The translations under genes were made by a program, and so were the position numbers. From the NCBI RefSeq assembly GCF_014650915.1, contig NZ_BMVW01000001.1, positions 1,475,241 to 1,539,240 of the forward strand: a stretch of 64,000 nucleotides of DNA, written 5' to 3'. The notes beneath the pieces are model-generated. The model did no database searches, was not told the origin of the DNA, and saw only the letters and a list, made by a program, of their open reading frames with translations. The DNA comes from Streptomyces poonensis. GTDB lineage: Bacteria; Actinomycetota; Actinomycetes; Streptomycetales; Streptomycetaceae. Below are positions 26,152 to 35,589 of this stretch, one piece after another. Every line of letters begins with the position of its first letter. Position 1 is the first letter of the stretch.

Positions 26152-26385
26152 GAATGTCTCCTCGTTCGTTCGTACCGTTTGATTTCGCGTCGTTCGCTTT
26201 CGCTTTCGACATGGAAAACATTACGGGACCCGAAAGCCCGAGAACGCCAATTCCGCTGAGACCTCGATGAAATGCGCCTGAGCCCATTCTCAGGCGCCTT
26301 CCGGAACCGAACTCGAATTCACACAGACTTTATTACGGCACTCACCCGGAATTTATTTACCCAGCCGGATCGGGCGAGAACGCAA
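26152..26385. other. AT-richer upstream region of the peptide gene
   Basis: About 235 bases without a gene. The stretch has many AT runs (GAATTTATTTACC, AGACTTTATTACGG, GTTTGATTTC) unlike the surroundings. A hairpin with arms GCGCCTGAG (26274-26282) and CTCAGGCGC (26289-26297) and a 6-base loop lies in the middle. It probably holds the peptide gene's promoter and leader; no clear -35/-10 pair was assigned. Confidence 0.5.
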
Positions 26386-26418
26386 GAGGCGGCCGACGTC
26401 GATGACGTCGGCCGCCTC
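26386..26418 (-). terminator. Terminator after the 5'-nucleotidase gene
   Basis: GAGGCGGCCGACGTC (26386-26400) pairs perfectly with GACGTCGGCCGCCTC (26404-26418) with a 3-base loop, 29 bases past the nucleotidase stop. Confidence 0.85.
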
Positions 26419-26446
26419 GAGCACGCTGCTGCGCGGTGATGGACGG

Positions 26447-28276
26447 TTACTTCACGATCGTGATCCGGTCCGCCGCCGGCACCGCCAGCGGGCTGCCCGC
26501 CGAGGTGGTGGCCAGCAGGTACTGCTCCAGCGCCGCCAGGTCGTCCGCGCCGACCAGCTCGTCCGTGCCCTGGCCCAGCGTGGTGAAGCCGTCGCCGCCG
26601 CCCGCGAGGAAGCTGTTCATCGCGACGCGGTAGGTGGCCGCCGGGTCGATGGCCGCACCGTTGAGCTTGATGGAGTCGGTGACCACGCGGTCGGCACCCG
26701 ACTTGGTCAGGTCCAGCGTGTACGTCAGCCCGGAGGAGATCTGGAGGATCTTCGGCGAGGCCGCGTTGGAACCGCTCACCTGCTCCTTCAGGACCTGGAT
26801 GAGCTGGGCGCCCGTGTAGGTCTGGAGGTTCACCGTGTTGGCGAACGGCTGGACCGTGAAGGCCTCCGCGTACGTCACCACGCCGTCGCCCTCGGAGCCC
26901 TTGGCCGCGTAGGTGAGCGGTGCCCGGATACCGCCGGGGTTCATCAGCGCGAGGTCGGTCTCGGGGTCGAGCTCCCTGCCGTACGCGAGCTGCGCGTCCG
27001 CGATCAGGTCACCGAGCGGGGACTCCGTGCCGGAGTTGCCGATGTCGCCCGCGATGTAGCCGATGGCGCGGTTGCCGATCGGGGCGGCCAGCGTGTTCCA
27101 CTCGTCGATCAGCTGGGTCATGTCGGGGGCCTTGGCGACGTCCCGGGTGACCACGTGGTTCGCGGACTCCACGGACGTACGGGCGATGTCGCCGGTGCGG
27201 CGGTCGTACGTGAGGGTGGTGTCCGTGTAGAGGCGGCCGAAGGACGAGGCCGAGGTGACCATGCGCGGGTTGCCCGCCGGGTCGTCGATGGTGCAGACGT
27301 AGGCGTTGTGCGTGTGGCCGGTGACCAGCGCGTCGACCTTCGGCGTGATGTTCTTGGCGATATCCACGATCGGGCCGGAGATGCCGTCGCCGGCGCCCGG
27401 GGAGTCGCAGTCGTAGTTGTACGCCGTCGAGGCGGGCTGGCCGCCCTCGTGGATCAGCGCGACGACCGACTTCACGCCCTGGCGCTCCAGCTCCTTGGCG
27501 TACTTGTTGATCGTCTCGACCTCGTCCTTGAACGTGAGGCCCTTGACGCCCTCGGCGGTGACGACGCCCGGCGTGTCCTCCAGGGTCACACCGATGAAGC
27601 CGACCTTGACGCCGTCCTTCTTCCACACCCAGTAGGGCTTGAGGATCGGCTTGCCGGTCTTCTCGTCGAGCACGTTCGCCGCGAGGTACGGGAAGTCGGC
27701 GCCCTGGAACTCCTTCCCCTCGACGTAACAGCCGTCGGTGGGGTGGCAGCCGCCGTTCTGCAGCCGGGCCAGTTCCTTGGCGCCCTCGTCGAACTCGTGG
27801 TTGCCGACGCTCGTGACGTCGAGGTCCAGCTTGTTCAGCGCCTCGATGGTGGGCTCGTCGTGGAAGAGGCCCGAGAGCAGCGGGGAGGCGCCGACCATGT
27901 CGCCGCCGGCCGCGGTGATGGAGTACTTGTTGCCCTTGCGCGCCTGGCGCAGGTGCGTGGCCAGGTACTCGACACCACCGGCGTCGACGGTCGTCGTCGT
28001 GCCGTCCTCGTGCTGGTGCGTGACGCGCCCGGAGGAACCGGACGGCGGCTCCAGGTTGCCGTGCAGGTCGTTGAACGACAGCAGCTGCACGTCCTGGTAG
28101 CGGCCCGGCTGGGAGGTGCCGGGCGTGCCGTGGCCCGGCTCGTGCTGCGCCCCCGACTCACCGGCGGAGGCCGGGAGCGCGGCGACGAGGGCACCGACGG
28201 TGGTGAGGCCGGCGGCCGCGGTGAGGATGCGGTGCGTGCGGCGTCTGCCGTGGTGCCGATGGGGTGTGGCGGACAT
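26447..28276 (-). CDS. Secreted 5'-nucleotidase / metallophosphoesterase
   Basis: 609 residues. A signal peptide (HRILTAAAGLTTVGALVAALPASA) is followed by the metallophosphoesterase domain with metal motifs FNDLHGNLEP, GGDMVGASP, GNHEFDEG, LIHEGG and GHTHNAYVC. The C-terminal 5'-nucleotidase domain (about 370-590) includes NPGGIRAPLTY and LAGGGDGFTTL, the substrate-binding part. It should release phosphate from extracellular nucleotides (5'- or 2',3'-cyclic), supplying phosphate and nucleosides. No PHO-box-like sequence was noticed directly upstream. Confidence 0.93.
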   Translation of the reverse strand: MSATPHRHHGRRRTHRILTAAAGLTTVGALVAALPASAGESGAQHEPGHGTPGTSQPGRYQDVQLLSFNDLHGNLEPPSGSSGRVTHQHEDGTTTTVDAGGVEYLATHLRQARKGNKYSITAAGGDMVGASPLLSGLFHDEPTIEALNKLDLDVTSVGNHEFDEGAKELARLQNGGCHPTDGCYVEGKEFQGADFPYLAANVLDEKTGKPILKPYWVWKKDGVKVGFIGVTLEDTPGVVTAEGVKGLTFKDEVETINKYAKELERQGVKSVVALIHEGGQPASTAYNYDCDSPGAGDGISGPIVDIAKNITPKVDALVTGHTHNAYVCTIDDPAGNPRMVTSASSFGRLYTDTTLTYDRRTGDIARTSVESANHVVTRDVAKAPDMTQLIDEWNTLAAPIGNRAIGYIAGDIGNSGTESPLGDLIADAQLAYGRELDPETDLALMNPGGIRAPLTYAAKGSEGDGVVTYAEAFTVQPFANTVNLQTYTGAQLIQVLKEQVSGSNAASPKILQISSGLTYTLDLTKSGADRVVTDSIKLNGAAIDPAATYRVAMNSFLAGGGDGFTTLGQGTDELVGADDLAALEQYLLATTSAGSPLAVPAADRITIVK

Positions 28277-28462
28277 CTGCCCCCCTGGGATCTGGATGAG
28301 ATGAAGACGAATGGGCCCCGTCCGGCGCAGCCTAAGGTCAACGCGCGTAGCGCGACAGGGGGTTCCTGGTTACGGCCTGGTGACCGCCGAGCATGATCCA
28401 CCATGAACAGGACAAGGTGGCACACGGGCCTGGCACCGTCCCCGCCCGGCGCGCACGCTGAT
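28277..28462. other. Intergenic region between nucleotidase and mshD
   Basis: This divergent gap continues into the 22-bp repeat array. It must hold the promoter of the nucleotidase gene; I see no certain motif and no gene with codon bias. Confidence 0.4.
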
Positions 28463-28594
28463 CCCACGTCTCGCGGATGCCGTTCCCGTGTTCCGCGGAT
28501 GCCGTCCTCACGTCTCCCGGATGCTGTCCTCACGTCTCCCGGATGCCGTCCTCACGTCTCCCGGATGCCGTCCTCACGTCTCCCGGATGCTGTC
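28463..28594. repeat. Six tandem copies of a 22-bp repeat
   Basis: Units start at 28463, 28485, 28507, 28529, 28551 and 28573. The core CGTCTCCCGGATG is followed by CYGTCCTCA. Copies 4 and 5 are identical, copies 3 and 6 share one change (GCTGTC), and copies 1 and 2 are more diverged. The array ends 33 bases before the mshD start. Confidence 0.92.
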
Positions 28595-28627
28595 CCCGCG
28601 CGCCCGACCCGGCCTACTCTCGTAGGC

Positions 28628-29557
28628 ATGACCAGCCGAGACACCACGGCCCCACGGGGCCCCGCCCGCAGCATCGAGAGCCTCGCCGCACCGAGCGCCG
28701 AACAGATCGAGACCGTGTCCGCCCTGCTCGCGGAGGCGGCCCGGACCGACGGGCAGATGGCGGTGTCCGAGCAGGGCCGGCTCCAGCTGCGCGGCGGCGA
28801 GCGCGAGGGCGTACGGCATCTGCTGCTCACCGCGAACGGCACCCTCGTCGGCTACGCGCAGCTGGAGGACACCGACCCGGTCGAGGCCCCGGCCGCCGAG
28901 CTGGTCGTGCACCCCGCCCACCGCGGTCACGGCCACGGGCGCGCCCTCGGTGCCGCGCTGCTCGCGGAGTCCGGCAAGCGGCTGCGGGTGTGGGCGCACG
29001 GCGGGCACTCCGCCGCCCGGCACCTCGCCCAGGTCCTGGGCCTCACCCTCTTCCGCGAGCTGCGCCAGATGCGCCGCCCGCTGGACGGCTTCGACCCGCC
29101 GGAGCCGGCGCTGCCCGAGGGCGTCACGGTCCGCGCCTTCGTCCCCGGCAAGGACGACGCCGCCTGGCTCGCGGTGAACGCCGAGGCCTTCGCCCACCAC
29201 CCCGAGCAGGGCTCCCTGACCCAGCGCGACCTCGACGACCGCAAGGCCGAGCCGTGGTTCGACCCGTCCGGCTTCTTCCTCGCGGAACGCGGCGGCGAGG
29301 TGATCGGGTTCCACTGGACCAAGGTGCACGAGCGGGAGGGCCTCGGCGAGGTGTACGTGGTCGGCGTGCGGCCCGACGCGCAGGGCGGCGGCCTCGGGCG
29401 GGCGCTCACCACCATCGGCCTGCGGCACCTCGCCGGGCGGGGCCTGCCGACCGCGATGCTGTACGTCGACGCGGACAACAAGGCCGCGGTGACCGTGTAC
29501 GAGCGGCTGGGCTTCGTCACGCACGAGACGGACCTGATGTACCGCACGGAGACCTGA
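28628..29557 (+). CDS. mshD: Mycothiol synthase
   Basis: 309 residues from ATG 28628. Two tandem GNAT domains: the N-terminal one has LVVHPAHRGHGHGRALGAALL and the C-terminal one has YVVGVRPDAQGGGLGRAL, both acetyl-CoA pyrophosphate loops. MshD acetylates Cys-GlcN-inositol as the last step of mycothiol synthesis. The central FRELRQMRRPLDG and the C-terminal YVDADNKAAVTVYERLGF match MshD. It is a single gene after the 22-bp repeat array, and its stop lies in a short tandem repeat. Confidence 0.92.
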   Translation: MTSRDTTAPRGPARSIESLAAPSAEQIETVSALLAEAARTDGQMAVSEQGRLQLRGGEREGVRHLLLTANGTLVGYAQLEDTDPVEAPAAELVVHPAHRGHGHGRALGAALLAESGKRLRVWAHGGHSAARHLAQVLGLTLFRELRQMRRPLDGFDPPEPALPEGVTVRAFVPGKDDAAWLAVNAEAFAHHPEQGSLTQRDLDDRKAEPWFDPSGFFLAERGGEVIGFHWTKVHEREGLGEVYVVGVRPDAQGGGLGRALTTIGLRHLAGRGLPTAMLYVDADNKAAVTVYERLGFVTHETDLMYRTET

Positions 29558-29589
29558 GCGGTCTGAGCGGTCTGAGCGATCTGAGCGGC
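29554..29589. repeat. 9-bp tandem repeat over the mshD stop
   Basis: CTGAGCGGT at 29554 and 29563, CTGAGCGAT at 29572 and CTGAGCGGC at 29581. The first copy contains the TGA stop codon. Confidence 0.85.
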
Positions 29590-29620
29590 CGAACCACCGC
29601 AGACGCCTCAGACGCTCCCC

Positions 29621-29655
29621 AAGGGGGCGGCGCGCTTGACGCCGCCCCCTTCTTT
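29621..29655 (+). terminator. Terminator after mshD
   Basis: AAGGGGGCGGCG (29621-29632) pairs perfectly with CGCCGCCCCCTT (29640-29651) across a 7-base loop, followed by CTTT. Confidence 0.85.
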
Positions 29656-29656
29656 G

Positions 29657-29694
29657 CACCACCCTTTCACTACTCAATTAGTGAAAGGGTGGTG
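29657..29694. promoter_or_regulatory. 16-bp inverted repeat, likely GntR operator
   Basis: CACCACCCTTTCACTA (29657-29672) and TAGTGAAAGGGTGGTG (29679-29694) are perfect complements around CTCAAT. It lies directly before the GTG start of the YtrA-type regulator and probably is its own operator. Confidence 0.7.
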
Positions 29695-29700
29695 CAGCAA

Positions 29701-30123
29701 GTGGTCGACTACCGCATCGACCGGCGCAGTGGCGTCGCCACCTACCTCCAGATCGTCCAGCAGACCAAACAGGCCCTGCGCCTCGGCCTGCTGGAACCCG
29801 GCGACAAGCTGCCCACGGCCCGCGAGGTCGTGCAGGCCACCGCGATCAATCCGAACACCGTGCTCAAGGCCTACCGCGAGCTGGAGCGCGAGGGCCTGGT
29901 CGAGGCCCGCCGCGGCCTCGGCACGTTCGTACGGAAGTCCCTGGGCACCGCCCCGGCCGACTCCCCGCTCCGCGCGGAACTGCACGCCTGGGCGGACCGG
30001 GCCCACGCCGCCGGACTCGAACGGGACGACGTGGCGGCACTCTTCACCGCCGTACTCGACCAGCGATTCCCGCACGACCACGTACAGCACGACGAACAGC
30101 ACAACAAGGGGGACAAGGCATGA
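29701..30123 (+). CDS. YtrA-subfamily GntR regulator
   Basis: 140 residues taking GTG 29701 (VVDYRIDRRSGVATYLQIVQ); GTGs at 29689 and 29692 lie within the palindrome and are less likely. The winged helix is ALRLGLLEPGDKLPTAREVVQATAINPNTVLKAYRELEREGLVEARRGLGTFV, and only a short C-terminal tail follows, as in YtrA types that lack a large effector domain. Such regulators repress a linked ABC transporter and respond to envelope-active compounds. The stop overlaps the ABC ATPase start (ATGA), so the three genes form one operon. Confidence 0.9.
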   Translation: MVDYRIDRRSGVATYLQIVQQTKQALRLGLLEPGDKLPTAREVVQATAINPNTVLKAYRELEREGLVEARRGLGTFVRKSLGTAPADSPLRAELHAWADRAHAAGLERDDVAALFTAVLDQRFPHDHVQHDEQHNKGDKA

Positions 30124-31007
30124 CCGACACCGCCATCGAGGCGGCCGGACTGGGCAAGACGTTCGGGCGGCGGCGGAAACGGGCGCTGCACGAGTGCGCC
30201 TTCCGGCTGCCGGCGGGGAGCGTGTGCGCGCTCATCGGACCGAACGGCGCCGGCAAGTCGACGCTGCTCGCCCTCGCCGCCGGACTGCTGCGGCCCACGG
30301 AGGGCACGGTCACCGTGCTCGGCACGACCCCGGCGGCGGCCCGCGAGCGCGTCGCGTACGTCGCCCAGGACAAGCCCCTGCACCGGCAGCTCACCATCGC
30401 CGACACCCTGCGCATGGGCCGGGACCTCAACCCGGGGCGCTGGGACGCGGCCGTCGCCGAGCGCCTCGTCACGGACGGCGGCCTCGACCCGGCCGCCAAG
30501 GTCCGCACCCTCTCCGGCGGCCAGCGCACCCGCGTCGCGCTCGCCCTCGCCCTCGGCAAGCGGCCCGAACTGCTGCTCCTGGACGAGCCGATGGCCGACC
30601 TCGACCCGCTCGCCCGGCATGAGCTGATGGGCGCCCTGATGGCGGACGCCGCCGAGCACGGCACGACGGTCGTGATGTCCTCGCACGTGATCGCCGAGCT
30701 GGAGGGCTCCTGCGACCACCTGCTCCTCGTCGGTGGCGGCCGGGTGCGGCTCGCGGGCCCCGTCGACGACCTGCTCGCCGCCCACGCCCTGGTCACCGGG
30801 CCGGACGGCGACCTCGCCCCGCACACGGTGGTCGAGTCCCGGGTGACCGGACGGCAGCTCACCGCGCTCGTCCGCCCGGCGGGCCCCATCGGCGCGGGCC
30901 TGCGGTCCGGCGAACCGTCGCTGGAGGAACTGGTGCTCGCCCACCTCCGCTCACCGGACGCCCCCGCACTCACCCTGACCGACGAGCGCCGGGAGGCCGC
31001 CGCATGA
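30120..31007 (+). CDS. ABC transporter ATP-binding protein (YtrA-linked)
   Basis: 295 residues with Walker A GPNGAGKST, Q-loop VAQDKP, signature LSGGQRTRVALALAL, Walker B LLLLDEPMADLD and switch SSHV. A C-terminal extension of about 85 residues follows the ATPase core. It is coupled to the regulator before and the permease after it by 4-base overlaps. The transporter is of ABC-2 export type, perhaps for antibiotic removal; substrate unknown. Confidence 0.92.
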   Translation: MTDTAIEAAGLGKTFGRRRKRALHECAFRLPAGSVCALIGPNGAGKSTLLALAAGLLRPTEGTVTVLGTTPAAARERVAYVAQDKPLHRQLTIADTLRMGRDLNPGRWDAAVAERLVTDGGLDPAAKVRTLSGGQRTRVALALALGKRPELLLLDEPMADLDPLARHELMGALMADAAEHGTTVVMSSHVIAELEGSCDHLLLVGGGRVRLAGPVDDLLAAHALVTGPDGDLAPHTVVESRVTGRQLTALVRPAGPIGAGLRSGEPSLEELVLAHLRSPDAPALTLTDERREAAA

Positions 31008-32005
31008 GCACCGTGTCCGCCGAGGCGACGACCGCCGGGGCAACGACCGCGGAGGCCCCGTCCACCCCCTTCCGGGGCCTGGTCCGGACCGTGCTGCGCC
31101 TGCACCGCTCGGCCCTGTGGTTCTGGGTGCTGTTCCTGGCCGTGGCGGCCGGGGCCCTGCTGTGGGCGTACGGGCCGGGGTCCGACGCCGCCTGGCAGGA
31201 GTACCGGACGGCGGGCTGCGCCCAGGGCGGGCTCAGCCCGGGCTGCAACACCAGAGTCCCCGCGTACCAGTGGTTCTTCACGGTGACCGATACCGCCTCC
31301 GAGCTGCTGTACTCCGTACCGCTGCTGACCGCCGCCTGGGCGGGCTCGGCCCTGATCGGCCGCGAAATAGAGAACGGCACGACGGCCGTCGTCTGGACCC
31401 AGTCGGTGTCCCCGGCCCGCTGGCTGGCGGCCAAGCTCGCCGTGCCGGCCGCGCTCCTCGTCGCCGGAACGGCCGTCCTCAGCCTGCTGCACCGTACTGT
31501 GTGGTCGGCCGACCGCGAACTGTGGGACAGCATGGGCCTGGAGTGGCACGAGGGAAGCATCTACACCGCCAATGGCACCCTCCTCACCGCCTACACCCTG
31601 CTCGGCCTGGCCGTCGGCGTCCTCGCGGGCCTGATCGTGCGGAGCGCCCTGCCCGCCCTCGCCGGCGCCGCCATCGGCTTCGCGGTACTGCTGAACGTGA
31701 TCGACTCCCTGCGCACCCACCTCTGGCCGGTCGAGACCCTGACCCGCGAGGACGGCTACCCGGACTACATCGGGATGGTGGTGGGCGACGGCGCCCTCAC
31801 CTCCACCGGCGCCCGCGTCTCCGACCCGATCTGCGTGGACGACGCCGCCTGCCTGGCCCGGCACGACGTCGTCGGCTTCTACCGCGACTACCACCCGTCC
31901 TCGCACTTCTGGCCGCTCCAGCTCATGGAGACCGGCATCGTGCTCGCCGTCGCCGCCGTGGCCGTCGCCGCCGCGTTCGCCCTGCTCCGCCGCCGTACGG
32001 CCTGA
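31004..32005 (+). CDS. ABC-2 type permease (YtrA-linked)
   Basis: 333 residues with about six membrane helices (for example [38 protein letters not shown] and a C-terminal [20 protein letters not shown]). Two cysteine-bearing outer loops ([15 protein letters not shown] and [10 protein letters not shown]) could form disulfides. The [22 protein letters not shown] segment after the second helix is typical of ABC-2 permeases. It pairs with the ATPase it overlaps, and a terminator follows. Confidence 0.88.
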   Translation: MSTVSAEATTAGATTAEAPSTPFRGLVRTVLRLHRSALWFWVLFLAVAAGALLWAYGPGSDAAWQEYRTAGCAQGGLSPGCNTRVPAYQWFFTVTDTASELLYSVPLLTAAWAGSALIGREIENGTTAVVWTQSVSPARWLAAKLAVPAALLVAGTAVLSLLHRTVWSADRELWDSMGLEWHEGSIYTANGTLLTAYTLLGLAVGVLAGLIVRSALPALAGAAIGFAVLLNVIDSLRTHLWPVETLTREDGYPDYIGMVVGDGALTSTGARVSDPICVDDAACLARHDVVGFYRDYHPSSHFWPLQLMETGIVLAVAAVAVAAAFALLRRRTA

Positions 32006-32035
32006 CCGGGCGGCGCCTGCCGGTACGCCGGCCCA

Positions 32036-32066
32036 CGAGGGGAGGACCCCCGCGGTCCTCCCCTCG
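32036..32066 (+). terminator. Terminator after the YtrA-ABC operon
   Basis: CGAGGGGAGGACC (32036-32048) pairs perfectly with GGTCCTCCCCTCG (32054-32066) over a 5-base loop. Confidence 0.85.
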
Positions 32067-32076
32067 CTATCCCATA

Positions 32077-32109
32077 CGTCATGTCCTCTTAACCAGCGAT
32101 TCAGACGGC
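32077..32109 (+). promoter_or_regulatory. Candidate PHO box upstream of ppk
   Basis: Three successive 11-mers, CGTCATGTCCT, CTTAACCAGCG and ATTCAGACGGC, fit the spacing and partly the content (TCA at positions 3-5) of PhoP direct repeats. The match is imperfect; ppk in S. lividans is known to be PhoP-controlled. Confidence 0.5.
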
Positions 32110-32261
32110 CTTGCAACGCTCGCTCAATGAATCCCGCCGTACCCGAGCCCTCGCCGCCCCCACAGAACGGGGAGAGCGCGGGGAGCGGCCCGTTTCTCGC
32201 CGCGCTCCCGCCAGCCCGTTCCGACGCGCCCGTGTCCCCCTCGGCGCGGAACAATGGGGCC

Positions 32262-34496
32262 ATGAGCCAGCCCAACGCCCAGGCGCCCGCCCCGGTCCAG
32301 CACCCGCAGCCCTCCGTGGGCTCCATAGCCGCACACCGTCCGCACACGGTGGCCGCGGCCGTGTCCGACCTGGAGCCCGACCTCGACGCCGACCTCGACA
32401 TCTACGAGGAGTCGACGGACGGCGCCGAGCTGCCCCAGGGCCGCTTCCTGGACCGGGAGCGCAGCTGGCTCGCGTTCAACGAGCGCGTCCTCGAACTCGC
32501 CGAGGACCCGGCCACGCCGCTGCTCGAACGGGCGAACTTCCTGGCGATCTTCGCCAGCAACCTGGACGAGTTCTTCATGGTCCGGGTCGCGGGTCTGAAG
32601 CGCCGTATCGCCACCGGCGTGGCCACCCGCTCCGCCTCCGGGCTCCAGCCGCGCGAGGTCCTGGAGATGATCTGGGCGCGCTCGCGCGAGCTGATGGCAC
32701 GTCACGCCGCCTGCTACCAGGAGGATGTGGCTCCGGCGCTCGCCGACGAGGGCATCCACCTGGTCCGCTGGAACGAGCTGACGGAGAAGGAGCAAGCACG
32801 TCTCTTCACGCTCTTCCGCCACCAGATCTTCCCGGTGCTGACCCCGCTCGCCGTCGACCCCGCGCACCCCTTCCCGTACATCTCCGGCCTCTCGCTCAAC
32901 CTCGCGGTCGTCGTACGGAACCCGGTCAGCGGCCACCGCCACTTCGCGCGCGTCAAGGTGCCGCCGCTGCTGTCCCGCTTCCTGGAGGCCTCCCCGAACC
33001 GCTACGTGCCGATCGAGGACGTCATCGCGGCCCACCTGGAGGAGCTCTTCCCGGGCATGGAGGTGCTGGAGCACCACACCTTCCGGCTCACCCGGAACGA
33101 GGACCTGGAGGTCGAGGAGGACGACGCCGAGAACCTGCTCCAGGCCCTGGAGAAGGAGCTCATGCGGCGCCGCTTCGGGCCGCCGGTGCGCCTGGAGGTC
33201 GAGGAGTCCATCGACCGGTACGTCCTGGACCTGCTGGTACGGGAACTGAAGATCTCCGAGGCCGAGGTGTACCCGCTGCCGGGCCCGCTCGACCTCACGG
33301 GCCTGTTCGGCATCGCGGCGCTCGACCGGCCCGAGCTGAAGTACCCCAAGTTCATCGCGGGCACCCACCGCGACCTCTCCGAGGTGGAGTCGGCGTCGGC
33401 GCCCGACATCTTCGCCGCGCTGCGCGAGCGGGACGTGCTGCTGCACCACCCGTACGACTCGTTCTCCACCTCCGTGCAGGCGTTCCTGGAGCAGGCCGCG
33501 GCCGACCCGGACGTCCTCGCCATCAAGCAGACCCTGTACCGGACCTCGGGCGACTCGCCCATCGTCGACGCGCTCATCGACGCCGCCGAGTCCGGCAAGC
33601 AGGTCCTCGTCCTGGTCGAGATCAAGGCCCGCTTCGACGAGCAGGCCAACATCAAGTGGGCCCGGAAGCTGGAGGAGGCCGGCTGCCACGTCGTGTACGG
33701 GCTGGTCGGCCTGAAGACGCACTGCAAGCTGTCGCTGGTGGTGCGCCAGGAGGGCGAGACCCTGCGCCGCTACTCCCACGTCGGCACCGGCAACTACCAC
33801 CCCAAGACGGCCCGCCTCTACGAGGACCTGGGCCTGCTGACCGCCGACCAGCAGGTGGGCGCCGACCTTTCCGACCTGTTCAACCGGCTCTCCGGCTACT
33901 CCCGCCGCGAGACCTACCGCCGGCTCCTGGTGGCCCCCAAGTCGCTGCGCGACGGCCTGGTCTCCCGGATCAACAAGGAGATCCAGCACCACCGCGCCGG
34001 CCACCCCGCGTGCGTCCGCATCAAGGTCAACTCGATGGTGGACGAGGCGGTCATCGACGCCCTGTACCGCGCCTCGCAGGCGGGCGTCCCGGTGGACGTG
34101 TGGGTGCGCGGCATCTGCGCGGTGCGGCCCGGCGTCCCGGGTCTGTCGGAGAACATCCGGGTGCGGTCCGTGCTCGGCCGCTTCCTGGAGCACTCGCGGG
34201 TGTTCGTGTTCGGCAACTGCGGCGAGCCCGAGGTGTGGATCGGCAGCGCCGACATGATGCACCGCAACCTCGACCGCCGTATAGAGGCACTGGTACGGGT
34301 CACCGACCCGGCCCACCGGGCGGCCCTCGACCGGCTGCTGGAGACCGGCATGTCCGACACGACCGCCTCCTGGCACCTCGACCAGGACGGCGAGTGGACC
34401 CGGCACGCGACGGACGCCGAGGGCCAGCCCCTGCGCAACGTCCAGGAGATGCTCATTGACGCCCGGAGGCGCCGGCGTGGCACAGCGACACCTTGA
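32262..34496 (+). CDS. ppk: Polyphosphate kinase
   Basis: 744 residues from ATG 32262; the frame is open to 32127 but lacks a ribosome binding site there. After a disordered 60-residue start comes the Ppk1 N domain ([20 protein letters not shown]), the head domain, and two catalytic domains with [27 protein letters not shown] and the phosphohistidine in [19 protein letters not shown]. It makes polyphosphate from ATP. The CHAD gene begins inside its last codons, and a PHO-box-like array precedes it, so it should be induced in phosphate limitation. Confidence 0.95.
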   Translation: MSQPNAQAPAPVQHPQPSVGSIAAHRPHTVAAAVSDLEPDLDADLDIYEESTDGAELPQGRFLDRERSWLAFNERVLELAEDPATPLLERANFLAIFASNLDEFFMVRVAGLKRRIATGVATRSASGLQPREVLEMIWARSRELMARHAACYQEDVAPALADEGIHLVRWNELTEKEQARLFTLFRHQIFPVLTPLAVDPAHPFPYISGLSLNLAVVVRNPVSGHRHFARVKVPPLLSRFLEASPNRYVPIEDVIAAHLEELFPGMEVLEHHTFRLTRNEDLEVEEDDAENLLQALEKELMRRRFGPPVRLEVEESIDRYVLDLLVRELKISEAEVYPLPGPLDLTGLFGIAALDRPELKYPKFIAGTHRDLSEVESASAPDIFAALRERDVLLHHPYDSFSTSVQAFLEQAAADPDVLAIKQTLYRTSGDSPIVDALIDAAESGKQVLVLVEIKARFDEQANIKWARKLEEAGCHVVYGLVGLKTHCKLSLVVRQEGETLRRYSHVGTGNYHPKTARLYEDLGLLTADQQVGADLSDLFNRLSGYSRRETYRRLLVAPKSLRDGLVSRINKEIQHHRAGHPACVRIKVNSMVDEAVIDALYRASQAGVPVDVWVRGICAVRPGVPGLSENIRVRSVLGRFLEHSRVFVFGNCGEPEVWIGSADMMHRNLDRRIEALVRVTDPAHRAALDRLLETGMSDTTASWHLDQDGEWTRHATDAEGQPLRNVQEMLIDARRRRRGTATP

Positions 34497-35589
34497 CCCC
34501 ATGGACCCGGCGACCGGGTCCCCCGCGGCCGATGTCCTCCCGGACTACCTGCGGGCCCAGGCCACGGAGTTCCTCCGGGCGCTGCGCGCCCACCGGGAGG
34601 CCGGGAGCAACGGGGGCGCCCCCGCCCGGTCCAGGCCGGCCGCGGGAACGGGAGCGGCCGGGGGCCGGGCACCCGGTACGGGCGACCACGGCGGCGAGGA
34701 CACCGCCGACGCGGTCCTCGCCCTGCGCCGCTCGGCCCGCCGGATCAGCGGCACCCTGCACACGTTCCGGCCGCTGCTCGACGCCGCCTGGTCCGAGCAC
34801 ATCCGGCCCGAGCTGGCCTGGCTGTCCGGCACCCTGGCCCGCGAGCACGCGTACGCGGCCCGGCTGGAGCGCCTGGTCGCGGCCCTGAACCGGCTGTCGG
34901 GGGCGGCGGCCTTCCCCACCCAGCCCCGGGGCACCGCGCAGTCGGCGGGTGACGCCACCGCGAAGGGCAGTCTGACGGTCGGCGCCGCCAAGGCCGGTGC
35001 CCTCCTCGACCGGCAGCTCACCCTCGCCCGCACCCGCGCCCACTCGGCGGCGCTCCAGGCGCTCGGCTCGTCCCGCTTCCACGCGGTCGCCGACAGCGTG
35101 GCCGTCCTCGCCAGCGAGGTGCCCCTCGCCCCCGCCGCGGCCGGCGCCGAGCTGCGCCCCCTCGCCGACGCCGCGCACGAGCGGCTGTGCGACGCGGTCG
35201 CCGCCCTGCCCCTGGTCACCGCGGGCCTGCCCTACAACGCCGAGGCGCTCGTCCACGGCCTCTCCCCCGACCCCGCCCCGCACCCCCAGGACGCGCCCTG
35301 GCACCAGGTCCGCCTGCTGCTGCGCCTGTACCGCTACTCCCGTGAGGTCCTGCACGGCCGCGACACCCTCGACGACGTACGCCTGCTCGCGGCGGGCGAG
35401 GCCCTGAACCGGCACCGGGACGCCTCCGAGGCGGCGGCCGCGGCGGCGTCGGCGGCCCGCACCCCGCGCATCGCCCCGGCGACGGCGTACGCGCTCGGCG
35501 TCCTCCACGCCGACCAGCGCCACGAGGTGGAGGCGGCCCGGTTCGCGTTCCAGCAGTGCTGGCAGAAGGAGGCGGTGAGCACCGCGTGA
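34477..35589 (+). CDS. CHAD domain protein
   Basis: 370 residues from GTG 34477, chosen because GGAGG lies seven bases before it. The start is inside ppk's 3' end. The CHAD helical bundle is marked by the [25 protein letters not shown] motif and a second basic helix set near 250-330 ([16 protein letters not shown]). CHAD domains bind polyphosphate through conserved Arg, Lys and His residues, so its linkage to ppk and a Nudix gene is meaningful. It lacks an attached CYTH domain. The stop overlaps the Nudix start. Confidence 0.88.
   Translation: MAQRHLDPMDPATGSPAADVLPDYLRAQATEFLRALRAHREAGSNGGAPARSRPAAGTGAAGGRAPGTGDHGGEDTADAVLALRRSARRISGTLHTFRPLLDAAWSEHIRPELAWLSGTLAREHAYAARLERLVAALNRLSGAAAFPTQPRGTAQSAGDATAKGSLTVGAAKAGALLDRQLTLARTRAHSAALQALGSSRFHAVADSVAVLASEVPLAPAAAGAELRPLADAAHERLCDAVAALPLVTAGLPYNAEALVHGLSPDPAPHPQDAPWHQVRLLLRLYRYSREVLHGRDTLDDVRLLAAGEALNRHRDASEAAAAAASAARTPRIAPATAYALGVLHADQRHEVEAARFAFQQCWQKEAVSTA

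Noticed and set aside
28463..28594. 22-bp repeats as a CRISPR array
   Set aside because: The copies are contiguous with no unique spacers and no cas genes are present.
32124..34502. 792-residue open frame antisense to ppk
   Set aside because: It mirrors ppk exactly, has low-complexity Gly/Val/Arg/Leu content typical of antisense GC-rich DNA, and no recognisable domain.
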